DNA from: Rhodoferax sp.
GTDB lineage: Bacteria; Pseudomonadota; Gammaproteobacteria; Burkholderiales; Burkholderiaceae_C
Length of the DNA stretch: 64,000 nt
NCBI GenBank assembly: GCA_008015235.1
Contig: SSFF01000012.1
Location: 1 to 64,000, forward strand
Direction: 5' to 3'
Shown here: positions 34,428 through 45,395 of the stretch, in pieces
Position numbering within the stretch: the stretch's first letter is position 1
How the letters are laid out: every line of letters begins with the position of its first letter
Notes under the pieces: generated by a model
Told to the model about the DNA's origin: nothing
The model's database searches: none
The model's input: the letters and a program-made list of their open reading frames with translations, nothing else
Translations under genes and position numbers: made by a program

Positions 34428-35471
34428 GTGATTCTTCGCCACACCTTCACACCGCTCAACAACAACCGCCTGGGCAACCTGTGCGGCCCCACCGACGAGC
34501 ACCTGCGCGCCATCGAACGCGCGCTGGAGGTGAGCGTGGCACACCGGCACGAGCAGTTCAAGGTCGAGGGCCCCAAGGCCAAGGCCCAGCGCGCCATGGA
34601 GGTGCTGCAAGCCCTGTACGAACTGGCGGCCAAGCCCATCGCCGCCTCCACCGTGCAGATCATGCTCAGTGGCGACGGCGATCTGGGGGCCAGCGACGGC
34701 CCTACCCTGTCCACGCGCCGCGCCGACCTCAAGCCGCGCTCCAGCAACCAGGCCCTGTACCTGGACAACATCGCCGAGCACGACATCACCTTCGGCATCG
34801 GCCCGGCCGGCACCGGCAAGACCTACCTGGCCGTGGCCGCCGCCGTCGATGCACTGCAGCGCGCCAGCGTGCAGCGCGTCATCCTCACGCGCCCGGCGGT
34901 CGAAGCCGGGGAGCGCCTGGGCTTCCTGCCCGGCGACCTGAACCAGAAGGTCGACCCCTACCTGCGCCCGCTGTACGACGCGCTCTACGACCTGATGGGC
35001 TACGAGCAGGTGCACAAGGCGTTTGAGCGCCAGGCACTGGAAATTGCCCCGCTGGCATTCATGCGCGGGCGCACCCTGAACAACGCCTTCGTCATCCTGG
35101 ACGAAGCCCAGAACACCACGCCCGAGCAGATGAAGATGTTCCTCACGCGCGTGGGCTTTGGCACCAAGACTGTCATCACCGGCGACCTCACCCAGATCGA
35201 CCTGCCCAAGGCGCAGTTGAGCGGGCTGGTGGAGGCCGAACGCATCCTGAAGCGCGTGCAAGGCATTGCCTTCACACGCCTGACCAGTGTGGACATCGTG
35301 CGCCACCCGCTGGTGGCACGCATCGTGGACGCCTACGATGCCGCCCGGCTCGAAGACCTGCCGCGCATTGCCCCGGGGCTGGCCGCCGCCCTGCCGCTGC
35401 TGGACACGGACGAAGAGCCGCCCCGCACCGGTCTGCCAAAAGCCCGCACACCGCGCCGCCGTACCCCTTGA
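34428..35471 (+). CDS. ybeZ: PhoH-like ATPase (YbeZ)
   Basis: 347 residues. Walker [15 protein letters not shown] near 128-140, Walker [19 protein letters not shown], and the [23 protein letters not shown] segment are as in E. coli YbeZ (346 residues). An N-terminal KH/R3H-like region precedes the ATPase. YbeZ acts with the endonuclease YbeY, encoded 18 bp downstream, in rRNA processing and ribosome quality control. The start is GTG 34428. It is divergent from ruvA. Confidence 0.94.
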   Translation: MILRHTFTPLNNNRLGNLCGPTDEHLRAIERALEVSVAHRHEQFKVEGPKAKAQRAMEVLQALYELAAKPIAASTVQIMLSGDGDLGASDGPTLSTRRADLKPRSSNQALYLDNIAEHDITFGIGPAGTGKTYLAVAAAVDALQRASVQRVILTRPAVEAGERLGFLPGDLNQKVDPYLRPLYDALYDLMGYEQVHKAFERQALEIAPLAFMRGRTLNNAFVILDEAQNTTPEQMKMFLTRVGFGTKTVITGDLTQIDLPKAQLSGLVEAERILKRVQGIAFTRLTSVDIVRHPLVARIVDAYDAARLEDLPRIAPGLAAALPLLDTDEEPPRTGLPKARTPRRRTP

Positions 35472-35489
35472 ACACCCTTGCGTAACACC

Positions 35490-35939
35490 ATGCTGCCTGA
35501 ACTGACCCTGTCCCTGCAATTCGCCAAACTCGCCAATGCCGACCTCCACCGCGCCGCGCTGCCGCGCTACAAAGTGGCACGCTGGGTACGCCATGCGCTC
35601 GACCTGCCCGGTGAAATCACCGTGCGCATCGTCGATGCCGAAGAAGGCCAGGCCCTGAACCGCGAATACCGCAAAAAAGACTACGCCACCAACGTGCTGA
35701 CCTTCGACTACACACAGGACCCGGTGGTCAGCGCCGACCTGGTGCTGTGCGCCCCGGTGGTGGAAAAAGAAGCAAAAGAGCAAGGTAAGACCTTGCAAGC
35801 CCACTACGCCCACCTGATCGTGCACGGCACCCTGCACGCCCAGGGCTGGGACCACGAACACGACGAGGAGGACGCGCAGGCCATGGAAGCGCGCGAATCG
35901 GTGGTGCTGATGCGCCTGGGCTTTGCCGACCCGTACTGA
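35490..35939 (+). CDS. ybeY: Endoribonuclease YbeY
   Basis: A zinc-dependent endoribonuclease for 16S rRNA 3' maturation. Of 149 residues, the metal site is [11 protein letters not shown] (HxxxHxxGxDH), with conserved [13 protein letters not shown] upstream. ATG 35490 (MLPELTL) is chosen over an in-frame TTG at 35478. The operon with ybeZ is conserved. Confidence 0.96.
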   Translation: MLPELTLSLQFAKLANADLHRAALPRYKVARWVRHALDLPGEITVRIVDAEEGQALNREYRKKDYATNVLTFDYTQDPVVSADLVLCAPVVEKEAKEQGKTLQAHYAHLIVHGTLHAQGWDHEHDEEDAQAMEARESVVLMRLGFADPY

Positions 35940-35952
35940 AACCGAGCGCTCG

Positions 35953-36060
35953 CAGACCTGCTATTTACTGATGAAAACAGGCCTCAGCCCGCTTTTTTCA
36001 TAGCAATTCAGCTCACTATTTTGTAGCAAAATCTTGCGCGGGCGCTATGCGCATCGGGAT
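35953..36060. repeat. Pair of dispersed palindromic repeats between ybeY and dtd
   Basis: Two copies face each other. One on the minus strand (about 35953-36005: GCTATGAAAAAAGCGGGCTG, then AGGCCTGTTTTCATC) and one on the plus strand (about 36010-36060: TTTTGTAGCAAAATCTTGCG, then CGGGC). The second copy is also coding: it provides the last ~11 codons of dtd ([10 protein letters not shown] and stop). Confidence 0.65.
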
Positions 36061-36495
36061 GGTGATGGGACCATCGTTGACCAGCTCGACCTGCATTTCC
36101 GTGGCGAACTGTCCCGTGGCCACCTCGGCATGTTGGCGCCGCGCTTGAGCCACGAAATAGTCGTACAACCGCCTGCCCACATCGGGTGAAGCCGCCCCGG
36201 TAAAGCTCGGCCGGTTGCCGCCACGGATATCGGCGGCCAACGTGAACTGGCTCACCAGCAACAGACCGCCTGGGGTGCCGGCACCGTCCAGATCCTGAAC
36301 GCTCAAGTTCATCTTGCCTTGGGAGTCACCGAAGATGCGCAGCTTGAGCAGTTTGGCCAGCAGTTTGTCGGCCTCGGCCTCGGTATCGCCCTGCTCGGCG
36401 CAGACCAGCACCAGCAGGCCGCGCCCGATGGCGCCCACGGACTGCTGCGCCACTTCGACGCGGGCGCGGCTTACCCGTTGCACAAGGGCCAGCAT
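36016..36495 (-). CDS. dtd: D-aminoacyl-tRNA deacylase
   Basis: It removes D-amino acids (and glycine) mischarged on tRNA. 159 residues: [15 protein letters not shown] start, [21 protein letters not shown] with the SQxTL motif, and the NDGPITIPM motif (the GP cis-proline motif) near the end. Compared with E. coli Dtd (145), the C-terminus is extended by about a dozen residues that come from a dispersed repeat. Convergent with ybeY. Confidence 0.95.
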   Translation of the reverse strand: MLALVQRVSRARVEVAQQSVGAIGRGLLVLVCAEQGDTEAEADKLLAKLLKLRIFGDSQGKMNLSVQDLDGAGTPGGLLLVSQFTLAADIRGGNRPSFTGAASPDVGRRLYDYFVAQARRQHAEVATGQFATEMQVELVNDGPITIPMRIAPAQDFATK

Positions 36496-36557
36496 GGTGT
36501 GAAATATTCACGGTTCATGACGGTATTTTGCCTGTACAAGGCATGCACAATGCACGC

Positions 36558-39500
36558 ATGCGTGCGGTCTCCCAATGGAAATCCTTATTTCGGCAAACGC
36601 TGGTGCCTGTGGCGGTGTTGCTGCTGGGCCTGGCCATCAGCCTCATGGGGGGCGTGTGGATGCACCAGAAGCTCAGCGAGGCCGCGCAGAAGGACTTTGA
36701 TATCGCCACCCAGCGCGTGGCCAACGAGATACAGCGCCGCTACGAGGCTTCCACCGCCACCCTCTTTGGTGCACGCGGCTTTTTCAACGCCAGTGGCTAC
36801 GTCAGCCGGACCGAGTTCGCCACCTATGCACAGTCCCGAAGCGCCCAAGGCGATGTACCGGGCGTCCGTGGTCTGGGCTACCTGGAAAAAGTGGAGCGCG
36901 CCCGCAGTGAACAGTTCATCACCTCAGAACATGCGCGCGGTGCACCCTGGTTCGAGATCCGCACTATTGTCAGCAGCAGCATGGACCCGCTGTACGTGGT
37001 GAAGTACCTGGAGCCGGCAGGCCCCTTTCATCCGGCCCTGGGAGTTGATTTCGGCTCCGAACGCCTGCGCCGTGAAACCATTGAACGCGCCTTGGAAACC
37101 GGTGGCGTCACGCTGTCACCGGCACTGTCCATTGCCAATGACACCGTGGCCCAGCAGTACCTGATGCTCCCGGTTTACAAGGGTAGCCTCGAACAAGCCA
37201 GCGACTCCATCCGCCACCAGCAGGCCTACGGTGCAGTGTTTGTACCGCTGGTGCCTTCGGCTCTTTTGGCCGACCTGCCTGATGTAAATGCCGGAATGGT
37301 CAACGTGCATGTGTTCGACACCACGGGTGGCGTCAGCACCTTGCTTTACGACAATGAGATGTCGACGCCAGAGCTCGAGTTCAGTCCGCTAAGCCTGACG
37401 CCACGGGACTTCACCGCATCGCGCGAACTCAGCATCGGTGGTCGCACCTTGCTGGTCAGTGTGGACAGCACCCCAGCATTTGAAAGCAATGTTGCACGCA
37501 TCACGCCCTTGCTGATGGTGCTGGCAGGCGCCACCCTGAGCCTGCTGCTGGCATTGCTGATCCGCACCCAGGCGGTGTCGCTGGAACGCGCCCAGCGCAA
37601 GGCGCAGGCCATGACGCGCGACCTGAACCGTCTGGCCGAAGTGGTCAAGCACACCTCCAATGCGGTCTCGATATCTAACGAGCACGGCCGCATCCAGTGG
37701 GTCAACGAGGGCTTCACCCGCATTACCGGCTACACCCTGAACGACGCTTTCAGCAAGACTCCTGGCGAGCTGCTAGGCAATGAAAAAGCCGATCCGCAGG
37801 CTGTGTCGGCCCTGTTGCATGCCATGCAGAAAGGCCAGGCGTGCCGCGTGGAAGTGCTCAACCGTACCAAGTCGGGCAAAGAATTCTGGGTCGACACCGA
37901 AATCCAGCCGCTCTACGACAGCATGGGCGTGCTCGAAGGCTACATGGAAATCGCCAGTGACATCAGTGAAAGCAAAGCAGCTGCCCAGGAATTGGCACGC
38001 CAGCGCCAGGAACTCGCGAACATCATCGATGCAACCAACGTGGGGACATGGTCCTGGGATGTGCCGACCAACCGCGTCACGATCAATGCCCGATGGGCAC
38101 AGATACTGGGCTACACCCCGGGGGAGCTGACACCGGTCACGTTGGAGAAATTCAACCAGCTGGTCCATCCCGACGACCTGGAGAAGGTCAATGCCCAGCT
38201 CGCACACCACCTGCACGGCCACAGCACCCATTTCGCCTGCGAAATGCGCATGCGACACAAGGACGGACATTGGGTATGGATTGCGGACCATGGCAAGGTG
38301 GTCTCTTTTGACAAGGATGGCCACCCACGCACAGTGGCCGGGACCCACAGCGACATCTCGGAGCGCCGCAAGATGGAAGAAAGCGCGCAGCGCAGTGCCG
38401 CGCTGCTGCGGGGCGCGATCGATGTCATCGACGAAGCCTTTGCGCTGTATGGCCCAGACGACCGATTGGTGCTGTGCAACGAGAAGTACCGGCAGGTGTA
38501 TGCCAAATGCGCTCCAGCGATTGTGGAGGGCGCGCGCTTCGAGGACATCATCCGCTACGGTGCCGAGCGCGGGGAATACTTGGACGCTGTCGGTCGTGTC
38601 GATGACTGGGTGCGCGAACGTGTCGCAGTGCACCGCGCCAGCAACAGCACGCTGATCCAGCGCCTGGATAATGGCCGGACGATGCGAATCATCGAGCGTC
38701 GCCTGCCCGACGGCCACATCGTGGGTTTCCGCATCGACATCACCGACCTGACCCTGGCACAGGAACAGGCCGAGGCGGCCTCCCAGGCCAAGAGCCAGTT
38801 CCTGGCCAACATGAGCCACGAAATCCGCACACCCATGAATGCCATTCTGGGCATGCTCACCTTGCTCGGAAAAACGCCTTTGAACGAAAAGCAGGCCGAC
38901 TATGCGGACAAGGCCCAGAACGCTGCGCGCACCCTGCTGCACCTGCTCAACGACATTCTGGACCTGTCCAAGGTCGAGGCCGGAAAGATGACCCTCGACC
39001 CGCAACCTTTCTCGGTACAGCAGTTGCTGCGGGATCTGTCCGTCATCATGACGGCCAACGTTGGCAGCAAACCGGTCAAACTGCGCTGGAAGGTGGACCC
39101 CAACGTACCGCCCCACATGGTGGGTGATGTTCTGCGACTGCAGCAGGTGCTGGTGAATCTGGGCGGCAATGCGGTCAAATTCACCGCCGAGGGCGAGGTC
39201 ACCGTCAGCCTGCAGCTCGTGAAACGCAGTGGCGACCTGGCCACTGTCCGATTCAGTGTGCGCGACACCGGGATTGGCATCGCCCCCGAGAACCAGGCCC
39301 GCATCTTCGCGGGCTTTACCCAGGCCGAGGCCTCCACCACCCGACGCTTCGGCGGTACCGGCCTGGGCGTCTCCATCAGCCACAAACTGGTCGCATTGAT
39401 GGGCGGTGAACTGGCGCTGCACAGCGAACCAGGCCAAGGCAGCGACTTCTTCTTCCAGCTGACCCTGCCCATTTCGGCGTCCCAGTTTGTCGCCCGCACC

Positions 39501-40625
39501 CTGTCGAAGAAACACCTGGACCGCATGCCTGCCGGTCCGCGCCTGCAAGGTCTGCGTATCCTGCTGACCGAAGACAACATCACCAACCAGCAGATCGCCA
39601 CCGAGCTGCTGCGCGACGAGGGTGCCCTGGTCCAGGTGGCGAACAATGGCCAGGAGGCCGTGGAGGCGCTGCGCACGGGCCCCGACGCCTTCGATGCCGT
39701 GCTCATGGACCTGCAGATGCCGATCATGGACGGGCTCACGGCCACCCGTGTCATCCGCGGCGAATTGGGACAGACCTTCCTGCCCATCATTGCCATGACA
39801 GCCAACGCCATGCGCAGCGACCGCGAAGCCTGCCTGCAGGCCGGCATGAACGACCACATCGGCAAGCCCTTCGACCTGGACCAACTCATTGAGGTGCTGC
39901 GCATCCAGACCGGTCGCGAGTCGGAAAACCCGCCCCCCCTGCCCAAGTCAGAAAAGCCCACCGGACGGGCGCCCCTGCTCCCCACCACCGCCATGGAGTT
40001 CGCCCACGCGGCCCACATCGAGCTGGAAACGGCACTGGCCCGCATGGGCAACAAAATCGGACTCTATGTCAGCATGCTGCGCACCTTCCTGAGCGACATG
40101 ACCGGCATGGCACCTGCACTGGAACAGCATGTGCAGAACCAGGACGCAATGGCCGCCCAGCGCCTGCTGCACACCCTGAAGGGGCTTGCAGCAACACTGG
40201 GGCTGACAACACTCTCCCATCAGGCGGCCCAAACGGAAAAGCAGCTCAAGAATGCCCCTGCCGATGCGCAGGTGCTCACCCCCACACTGATACAGAGCGT
40301 CGTTCAGACATTGGAGGTCGGGCGCCAGAATGTCCACACCCTGCTGGCCCTGCTCGAAGAAGAAAAAAAGCCGACCGATACGGCAACGGTCCAGCCCCCC
40401 TCCGCCGATCTGGCGACCGTGCGCGCCACCTTGCAGGCCATGGCCTCGCAGCTGCGTGCCAGCGACATGCAGGCCCTGGAAACCATGGCGCAATTGCAAT
40501 CACAGTGGCCCGCCGAGCACCAGGATCAGATCGGTACGTTGCAGCAGGCTGTGGCCAGCCTGGACTTTGACGCCGCAAAAAAAGCCTGTGACGCGATGTC
40601 AAATTTGCTTAAAAAACCTTTTTAG
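36558..40625 (+). CDS. CHASE/PAS hybrid sensor histidine kinase with receiver and HPt domains
   Basis: 1355 residues. TM1 ~10-30, a periplasmic CHASE domain (~60-250, with [18 protein letters not shown] and [10 protein letters not shown]), TM2 ~315-335, then PAS domains at ~365-485, 490-615 and a third PAS-like region at ~620-740. HisKA has His754 ([15 protein letters not shown]), HATPase_c ~860-985, a receiver with Asp1051 ([14 protein letters not shown]) and an HPt domain with His1205 ([13 protein letters not shown]). This is a complete intramolecular phosphorelay, BarA-like in layout; the final regulator is not encoded nearby. CHASE domains bind small extracellular ligands. The start is uncertain: ATG 36558 is used, ATG 36543 is possible. 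The last codons run into a dispersed repeat. Confidence 0.92.
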   Translation: MRAVSQWKSLFRQTLVPVAVLLLGLAISLMGGVWMHQKLSEAAQKDFDIATQRVANEIQRRYEASTATLFGARGFFNASGYVSRTEFATYAQSRSAQGDVPGVRGLGYLEKVERARSEQFITSEHARGAPWFEIRTIVSSSMDPLYVVKYLEPAGPFHPALGVDFGSERLRRETIERALETGGVTLSPALSIANDTVAQQYLMLPVYKGSLEQASDSIRHQQAYGAVFVPLVPSALLADLPDVNAGMVNVHVFDTTGGVSTLLYDNEMSTPELEFSPLSLTPRDFTASRELSIGGRTLLVSVDSTPAFESNVARITPLLMVLAGATLSLLLALLIRTQAVSLERAQRKAQAMTRDLNRLAEVVKHTSNAVSISNEHGRIQWVNEGFTRITGYTLNDAFSKTPGELLGNEKADPQAVSALLHAMQKGQACRVEVLNRTKSGKEFWVDTEIQPLYDSMGVLEGYMEIASDISESKAAAQELARQRQELANIIDATNVGTWSWDVPTNRVTINARWAQILGYTPGELTPVTLEKFNQLVHPDDLEKVNAQLAHHLHGHSTHFACEMRMRHKDGHWVWIADHGKVVSFDKDGHPRTVAGTHSDISERRKMEESAQRSAALLRGAIDVIDEAFALYGPDDRLVLCNEKYRQVYAKCAPAIVEGARFEDIIRYGAERGEYLDAVGRVDDWVRERVAVHRASNSTLIQRLDNGRTMRIIERRLPDGHIVGFRIDITDLTLAQEQAEAASQAKSQFLANMSHEIRTPMNAILGMLTLLGKTPLNEKQADYADKAQNAARTLLHLLNDILDLSKVEAGKMTLDPQPFSVQQLLRDLSVIMTANVGSKPVKLRWKVDPNVPPHMVGDVLRLQQVLVNLGGNAVKFTAEGEVTVSLQLVKRSGDLATVRFSVRDTGIGIAPENQARIFAGFTQAEASTTRRFGGTGLGVSISHKLVALMGGELALHSEPGQGSDFFFQLTLPISASQFVARTLSKKHLDRMPAGPRLQGLRILLTEDNITNQQIATELLRDEGALVQVANNGQEAVEALRTGPDAFDAVLMDLQMPIMDGLTATRVIRGELGQTFLPIIAMTANAMRSDREACLQAGMNDHIGKPFDLDQLIEVLRIQTGRESENPPPLPKSEKPTGRAPLLPTTAMEFAHAAHIELETALARMGNKIGLYVSMLRTFLSDMTGMAPALEQHVQNQDAMAAQRLLHTLKGLAATLGLTTLSHQAAQTEKQLKNAPADAQVLTPTLIQSVVQTLEVGRQNVHTLLALLEEEKKPTDTATVQPPSADLATVRATLQAMASQLRASDMQALETMAQLQSQWPAEHQDQIGTLQQAVASLDFDAAKKACDAMSNLLKKPF

Positions 40626-40668
40626 CCCGCGTAGAATTTACGCAGAAAGCTATAAATAAAATAGCAAT
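40612..40668 (-). repeat. Dispersed palindromic repeat between the hybrid kinase and tyrS
   Basis: Minus-strand reading: GCTATTTTATTTATAGC, then CTGCGTAAATTCTACGCGGG, then a GGTTTTTT run. It overlaps the kinase stop codon on one side and abuts the tyrS stop on the other, so its hairpin probably ends both convergent transcripts. Confidence 0.75.
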
Positions 40669-41912
40669 CAAACCAAGGTCACGCGGGCAAACTTGCGCTT
40701 GCCAACCTGGAGCACATAGGTGCCAGCGCCCAGCTTCAGACCCTTGTCGCTGACCACGCTGCTGTCCACGCGCACACCGCCACCATCGATCAGGCGGTTG
40801 CCCTCGCCGCTGCTCGCAGCCAGGTTGGCCATCTTCAGCAGGGCCGCAATGCCGACTGCCGCGCCCCCCTCACCCAGCGGCAGGCTCAGCTCTGCTATCT
40901 CGTCGGGAATGCCGCCCTTGGAGCGGTTGATGAAGTCCTGCTCGGCGGCATCGGCCGCGGCGGCACTGTGGAAGCGCGCCGTAATCTCCTTGGCCAGGGT
41001 CACCTTGGCGTCCTTGGGGTTGCGTCCAGCATCGACCTCGGCCTTCAATGCGGCAATCTCGGCCTCGCTCTTGAAGCTCAGCAGCGTGTACCACTTCCAC
41101 ATCAGCACATCAGAAATCGACAGCACCTTGGCGAACATGGTGTTGGGGGCTTCGCTGATGCCGATGTAGTTGTTCTTGCTTTTGGACATCTTCTCCACGC
41201 CGTCCAGGCCTTCGAGCAACGGCATGGTCAGGATGCACTGCGGCTCCTGGCCGTACTCGGCCTGCAGCGTGCGCCCCATGAGCAGGTTGAACTTCTGGTC
41301 GGTCCCGCCCAGCTCGAGGTCGCTGTGCAGCGCCACGGAGTCATAGCCCTGCATCAGCGGGTACAGGAATTCATGCACGGCGATCGGGGTCCCGGCCGTG
41401 AAACGCTGGTGGAAGTCATTGCGTTCCATCATGCGCGCCACGGTGTAGCGGCTGGCCAGCTGGATCATTCCGCGCGCGCCCAGCGGGTCGCTCCATTCGC
41501 TGTTGTAACGGATCTCGGTCTTGGCCGGGTCCAGCACCAGACTGGCCTGGCGGTAGTAGGTTTCGGCGTTGACCTTGATCTGATCGGCCGTGAGCGGAGG
41601 ACGCGTGCTGTTGCGCCCGGACGGGTCACCGATCATGCTGGTGAAATCGCCGATCAGGAAGATCACGGTGTGGCCCAGGTCCTGCAGCTGGCGCATCTTG
41701 TTCAGCACCACGGTGTGACCGATGTGGATGTCCGGCGCGGTAGGGTCCAGTCCGAGCTTGATGCGCAGCGGCTTGCCGGAGGCCTCGGATTTGGCCAGTT
41801 TCTTGATCCACTCATCCTGGGGAATCAGCTCCTCACAGCCGCGCAAGGTGACAGCCAGCGCCTCGCGGACACGATCGGTAACAACAAATTCGGGGCTGGA
41901 GGCTTGATTCAT
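40668..41912 (-). CDS. tyrS: Tyrosine--tRNA ligase
   Basis: A class I aminoacyl-tRNA synthetase charging tRNA-Tyr. 414 residues: HIGH motif in [13 protein letters not shown] near 62, [13 protein letters not shown], the [11 protein letters not shown] loop near 245, and a C-terminal S4-like RNA-binding domain ([39 protein letters not shown]). The arrangement matches the TyrZ-type branch common in Betaproteobacteria. ATG 41912; a candidate promoter lies 35-64 bp upstream. Confidence 0.97.
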   Translation of the reverse strand: MNQASSPEFVVTDRVREALAVTLRGCEELIPQDEWIKKLAKSEASGKPLRIKLGLDPTAPDIHIGHTVVLNKMRQLQDLGHTVIFLIGDFTSMIGDPSGRNSTRPPLTADQIKVNAETYYRQASLVLDPAKTEIRYNSEWSDPLGARGMIQLASRYTVARMMERNDFHQRFTAGTPIAVHEFLYPLMQGYDSVALHSDLELGGTDQKFNLLMGRTLQAEYGQEPQCILTMPLLEGLDGVEKMSKSKNNYIGISEAPNTMFAKVLSISDVLMWKWYTLLSFKSEAEIAALKAEVDAGRNPKDAKVTLAKEITARFHSAAAADAAEQDFINRSKGGIPDEIAELSLPLGEGGAAVGIAALLKMANLAASSGEGNRLIDGGGVRVDSSVVSDKGLKLGAGTYVLQVGKRKFARVTLV

Positions 41913-41946
41913 AAGGGTTTTTCATGATGCGGCGGTGCAGCATGCC

Positions 41947-41976
41947 GCTATACTGGAAGGCTCGATTTTCCGTCAA
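41947..41976 (-). promoter_or_regulatory. Candidate tyrS promoter overlapping an 18-bp palindrome
   Basis: On the minus strand TTGACG (41976-41971), an 18-bp spacer and TATAGC (41952-41947). The -35 hexamer lies in the perfect palindrome GTCAATCC-gt-GGATTGAC at 41972-41989, so a protein binding there could control tyrS, the divergent peptidase gene, or both. Confidence 0.45.
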
Positions 41977-42033
41977 TCCGTGGATTGACAGCGGCTGGAT
42001 TTTAGTCCCGCTGCAAACCCTCGGAGCCCCGTC

Positions 42034-43404
42034 TTGTTTTCCGGAATCACCGCCTCTCTAGAAACGCTGGCCCGCGACGCTGGCGCCTTGGTTCAGAAGT
42101 ATCCCCAACGTGTCACCGCTATCGTGGCCGCCTTCCTGCTCGGCGGTACGGGTGCGACCTTTGCCGTGGCCAGCTTCGCCCCGGAAGCCGCCGACCTCCC
42201 CAGCAAGACGGTGGTCGAAACACTGCAGACACCCGACATAGCGGCCCAGGTGGAAGCCATTGCCACCGCCCCCCAGTTGCTGTTCCGCAGTGAAACCAGC
42301 CGCTCCAGCGACACAGCCCCGGTGCTGCTGCGTCGCCTGGGTGTTTCAGACGACCATGCCGCCGACTTCCTGCGCACAGACCGCAATGCCCAGCAACAGC
42401 TGCTGGGCCGTGGCGGACGCAATGTCACCGCCCAAACCAACACGGACGGGCAGCTGGTACAACTGATCGCGCGCTGGAGCCCGGTGGACGACGGTACGTT
42501 CAAGCGTCTGCGCATCGAAAAGCAGGCCGACGGCCGCTTCACTTCTGTGCTGGAAACCGCGCCGTTGGTCGCCTCGACCCGTTTGGCCAGCGGCTCCATC
42601 CACTCCTCCCTGTTTGCCGCCACCGACGATGCCCGCCTGCCCGACAGCGTGGCCGTGCAGATGGCCGACATTTTTTCCGGCGACATCGACTTCCACCGCG
42701 CACTGCGCAAGGGCGACCGTTTCTCCCTGGTCTATGAAACCCTGGAAGGCGACGGCGAGCCGCTGCGCACTGGCCGTGTGCTCAGCGCCGAATTCGTGAA
42801 CAACGGTAAGAGCTTCCAGGCCATGTGGTTCACGCCACCGGTCAGTGGCCAGACTGCGGCCAAAGGCGGCTACTTCACCCTCGCGGGTGAGAGCCTGCGC
42901 CGCGCCTACCTGGCCTCACCAATGGAGTTTTCGCGCGTCACCAGCGGCTTCAAGATGCGCTTCCACCCCATTTTGCAGACCTGGCGCGCCCATCTGGGCG
43001 TGGACTACGGCGCCCCCACCGGAACCCCAGTACGCAGCATTGGCGACGGCGTGGTCGAGTTTGCCGGTGTCCAGAACGGCTTTGGCAACATCGTGATCAT
43101 CAGGCACAACGGCAGCCACAGCACCGCCTACGCCCACCTGAGCCGTATCAATGTGCGCAAGGGCCAGTCGGTGAACCAAGGCCAGAATGTCGGCGCTGTG
43201 GGCCAGACCGGTTGGGCTACGGGCCCACACCTGCACTTTGAGTTCCGTGTCAATGGTCAGCAACGTGACCCCTTGGCCATGGCCCGGCAAAGTGAATCCA
43301 TTCCCTTGCCTGCATCGGCACGTCCCGCCTTCAATGCAGCCGCAGCCCAGGTGCGCCAGCAGTTGGCCTCGGCGGCACAGATGCAAGTCGGCAGCGCCCA
43401 GTAA
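42034..43404 (+). CDS. M23-family murein endopeptidase
   Basis: 456 residues. A membrane anchor at ~27-50 (VTAIVAAFLLGGTGATFAVA), a ~250-residue periplasmic region with an OapA/LysM-like and Csd3-type domain pattern (ALRKGDRFSLVYETLEGDGEPL), then the LytM peptidase with zinc ligands in RFHPILQTWRAHLGVDYGAPTG (H...D) and GPHLHFEFRV (HxH). It is close to E. coli MepM in layout and cleaves peptide cross-links. It starts on TTG 42034 with GGAG upstream. anmK, which recycles anhydro-MurNAc, follows 23 bp later: the two genes fit a cell-wall remodelling/recycling unit. Confidence 0.92.
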   Translation: MFSGITASLETLARDAGALVQKYPQRVTAIVAAFLLGGTGATFAVASFAPEAADLPSKTVVETLQTPDIAAQVEAIATAPQLLFRSETSRSSDTAPVLLRRLGVSDDHAADFLRTDRNAQQQLLGRGGRNVTAQTNTDGQLVQLIARWSPVDDGTFKRLRIEKQADGRFTSVLETAPLVASTRLASGSIHSSLFAATDDARLPDSVAVQMADIFSGDIDFHRALRKGDRFSLVYETLEGDGEPLRTGRVLSAEFVNNGKSFQAMWFTPPVSGQTAAKGGYFTLAGESLRRAYLASPMEFSRVTSGFKMRFHPILQTWRAHLGVDYGAPTGTPVRSIGDGVVEFAGVQNGFGNIVIIRHNGSHSTAYAHLSRINVRKGQSVNQGQNVGAVGQTGWATGPHLHFEFRVNGQQRDPLAMARQSESIPLPASARPAFNAAAAQVRQQLASAAQMQVGSAQ

Positions 43405-43427
43405 TTCCCAACAGAACGCTACAGCGC

Positions 43428-44540
43428 ATGCGCACCATTGGCCTCATGTCCGGCACCTCGCTGGATGGGGTAGATGGTGTGCTGGTCGATTTTTCGCAAG
43501 ACGCCTTGTCGGTGCTGGCCTTTGCCAGTTGCGATATCCCTACCCCCTTGCGGGCGGAACTCTTGGCATTGAACAGCTCCGCTGACAACGAACTGCACCG
43601 GGCCGCACTGGCAGCCAATGCCCTCGTGGGTCTCTACGGCACGGTGGTGCAGCAGCTACTGAAAGCTTCGGGAGTGGCTCCCACCAGTATCGCAGCCATT
43701 GGTGTCCATGGGCAAACCGTGCGTCACCGGCCTGGTGAGTTTGATGGTGTGGGCTATACCCTGCAATTGAACAACCCCGCACTGCTGGCGGAGCGCAGCG
43801 GCATCGCAGTGGTGGCCGATTTTCGCAGCCGCGACGTGGCGGCGGGTGGCCAAGGTGCTCCGCTGGTTCCAGCCTTCCACAGCCTGTTCCTGAATTCCGA
43901 GCGGCAACGCATGGCCGTGCTGAACATCGGGGGCATTTCCAACATCACCCTGCTGGCCCCCCAACAAGCCCAACAGAGCGTGCAAGGATTCGACTGCGGC
44001 CCCGGCAACGCCTTGCTGGACTACTGGTGCCAGAAACACACCGGTGCCGCGTTCGACAACGGTGGGGAATGGGGTCGAATGGGGACTGTGAATGCAGATT
44101 TACTGGCCCATTGGCTGAAAGATCCGTTTTTCCACCAGCAAGCCCCCAAAAGCACCGGGCGTGATTTGTTCAATCCGTCTTGGCTGGAGGCGTCACTGGC
44201 GCATTTCCCGACCGTGTCCCCTGCCGACGTGCAAGCCAGCTTGACGGCATTGACGGCCGCTACCTGCGCCGACGCCTTGAACCAGGCCTTGCCCGGCTGC
44301 CATCGCCTGCTGGTATGTGGTGGCGGTGCCTTCAACTCCTTGCTGATGGAGATGTTGCAGAGTCGGTTGGCGGGCTGCACAGTGGCCTCCACGCAATCCG
44401 CGGGCCTTCCACCGCTGCAAGTGGAAGCCTGTGCATTTGCCTGGCTGGCAGTGCAGGCACTGCAAGGACGGGCGGGCAACTTGCCGGCCGTCACGGGTGC
44501 ACGCGGGCCACGGGTCCTTGGTGCTATCTACCCGGCGTAG
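43428..44540 (+). CDS. anmK: Anhydro-N-acetylmuramic acid kinase
   Basis: It phosphorylates and opens 1,6-anhydro-MurNAc released by lytic transglycosylases, feeding cell-wall recycling. 370 residues (E. coli 369): GLMSGTSLDGVDGVL phosphate-binding start, GVHGQTVRHRP, NPALLAERSGIAVVADFRSRDVAAGGQGAPLVP, LNIGGISNITLL and the C-terminal VCGGGAFNSLLMEML with the GTRGPRV-like GARGPRVLGAIYP end. Confidence 0.96.
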   Translation: MRTIGLMSGTSLDGVDGVLVDFSQDALSVLAFASCDIPTPLRAELLALNSSADNELHRAALAANALVGLYGTVVQQLLKASGVAPTSIAAIGVHGQTVRHRPGEFDGVGYTLQLNNPALLAERSGIAVVADFRSRDVAAGGQGAPLVPAFHSLFLNSERQRMAVLNIGGISNITLLAPQQAQQSVQGFDCGPGNALLDYWCQKHTGAAFDNGGEWGRMGTVNADLLAHWLKDPFFHQQAPKSTGRDLFNPSWLEASLAHFPTVSPADVQASLTALTAATCADALNQALPGCHRLLVCGGGAFNSLLMEMLQSRLAGCTVASTQSAGLPPLQVEACAFAWLAVQALQGRAGNLPAVTGARGPRVLGAIYPA

Positions 44541-44564
44541 TTGCCAGCGCCCCTCAAGGAGAAA

Positions 44565-44930
44565 TCAGGTCGAAAACGACGAGCCACACCCGCACGTGGT
44601 GGTGGCGTTCGGGTTCTTGATGACGAACTGCGCCCCTTGCAGGTCTTCCTTGTAATCGATCTCGGCACCAATCAGGTACTGGTAGCTCATGGCATCGATG
44701 AGCAATGACACACCATTCTTGGTCATGGTGGTGTCGTCCTCGTTGGTGATCTCGTCGAACGTAAAGCCGTACTGGAAGCCCGAGCAACCGCCACCTTGCA
44801 CAAAAACCCGCAACTTGAGATCGGGATTGCCCTCTTCCGCGATCAAGTCGGCTACTTTGGCGGCGGCACTTTCGGTGAATACGATCGGTTCGGGAACGGC
44901 GGTGGGAACGGTTTCTGCTACGGCGCTCAT
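44565..44930 (-). CDS. erpA: Iron-sulfur cluster insertion protein ErpA
   Basis: An A-type carrier that delivers 4Fe-4S clusters to apoproteins. 121 residues with the three cluster cysteines: one in [13 protein letters not shown] and two in CGCGSSF at the C-terminus. AGGAGG lies 6 bp upstream of ATG 44930. It is the probable first gene's neighbour of an unlinked promoter: the bactofilin gene 52 bp upstream is on the same strand. Convergent with anmK. Confidence 0.95.
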   Translation of the reverse strand: MSAVAETVPTAVPEPIVFTESAAAKVADLIAEEGNPDLKLRVFVQGGGCSGFQYGFTFDEITNEDDTTMTKNGVSLLIDAMSYQYLIGAEIDYKEDLQGAQFVIKNPNATTTCGCGSSFST

Positions 44931-44982
44931 GGCGGCCTCCTGGTTACAGCTCAATACCAAATGAATTTTGTCAGGTATTGTA

Positions 44983-45378
44983 TTACTGGTTGTTTGCCGC
45001 CAGTTTCAGTGTGGGCTTTGCCTCCTCGGTCAACAAGGGGCGCAGCTGGCCGGTGATCAGTGCACCCTTGTGCATTTCCAGCGATGCGTACTCGACATCG
45101 CCTTCAATTCGCGCCTTGGGCTGGAGTTCGAGTGCGGTACGGGCATGCACCGGGCCCTTGACACTGCCATTAATCACGATGAGGTCGGCCGTAATGGCGC
45201 CGACCACATGGGCGGTCTCTGAAATCACCAGCATGCTGGGGGTAGCATCCTTCGCAATCACGCTGCCTAGGACTTCGCCATCAATGCGCAGACCATCGGT
45301 GAAGGCAATATTGCCCTGGATCTGGCTGCCATCGGCAATCAGGCTTTTGATCGGCGCTTGTTTGTTTTTATTGAACAT
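44983..45378 (-). CDS. Bactofilin (polymer-forming cytoskeletal protein)
   Basis: 131 residues forming the DUF583 right-handed beta-helix: repeated strands [46 protein letters not shown] and [22 protein letters not shown]. Bactofilins self-assemble without nucleotide into filaments that place cell-wall enzymes. The neighbouring M23 peptidase and the DUF6776 membrane protein match the common bactofilin/M23 association, though the peptidase is on the other strand. Confidence 0.93.
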   Translation of the reverse strand: MFNKNKQAPIKSLIADGSQIQGNIAFTDGLRIDGEVLGSVIAKDATPSMLVISETAHVVGAITADLIVINGSVKGPVHARTALELQPKARIEGDVEYASLEMHKGALITGQLRPLLTEEAKPTLKLAANNQ

Positions 45379-45395
45379 GTTTGAACCTCATTGCG

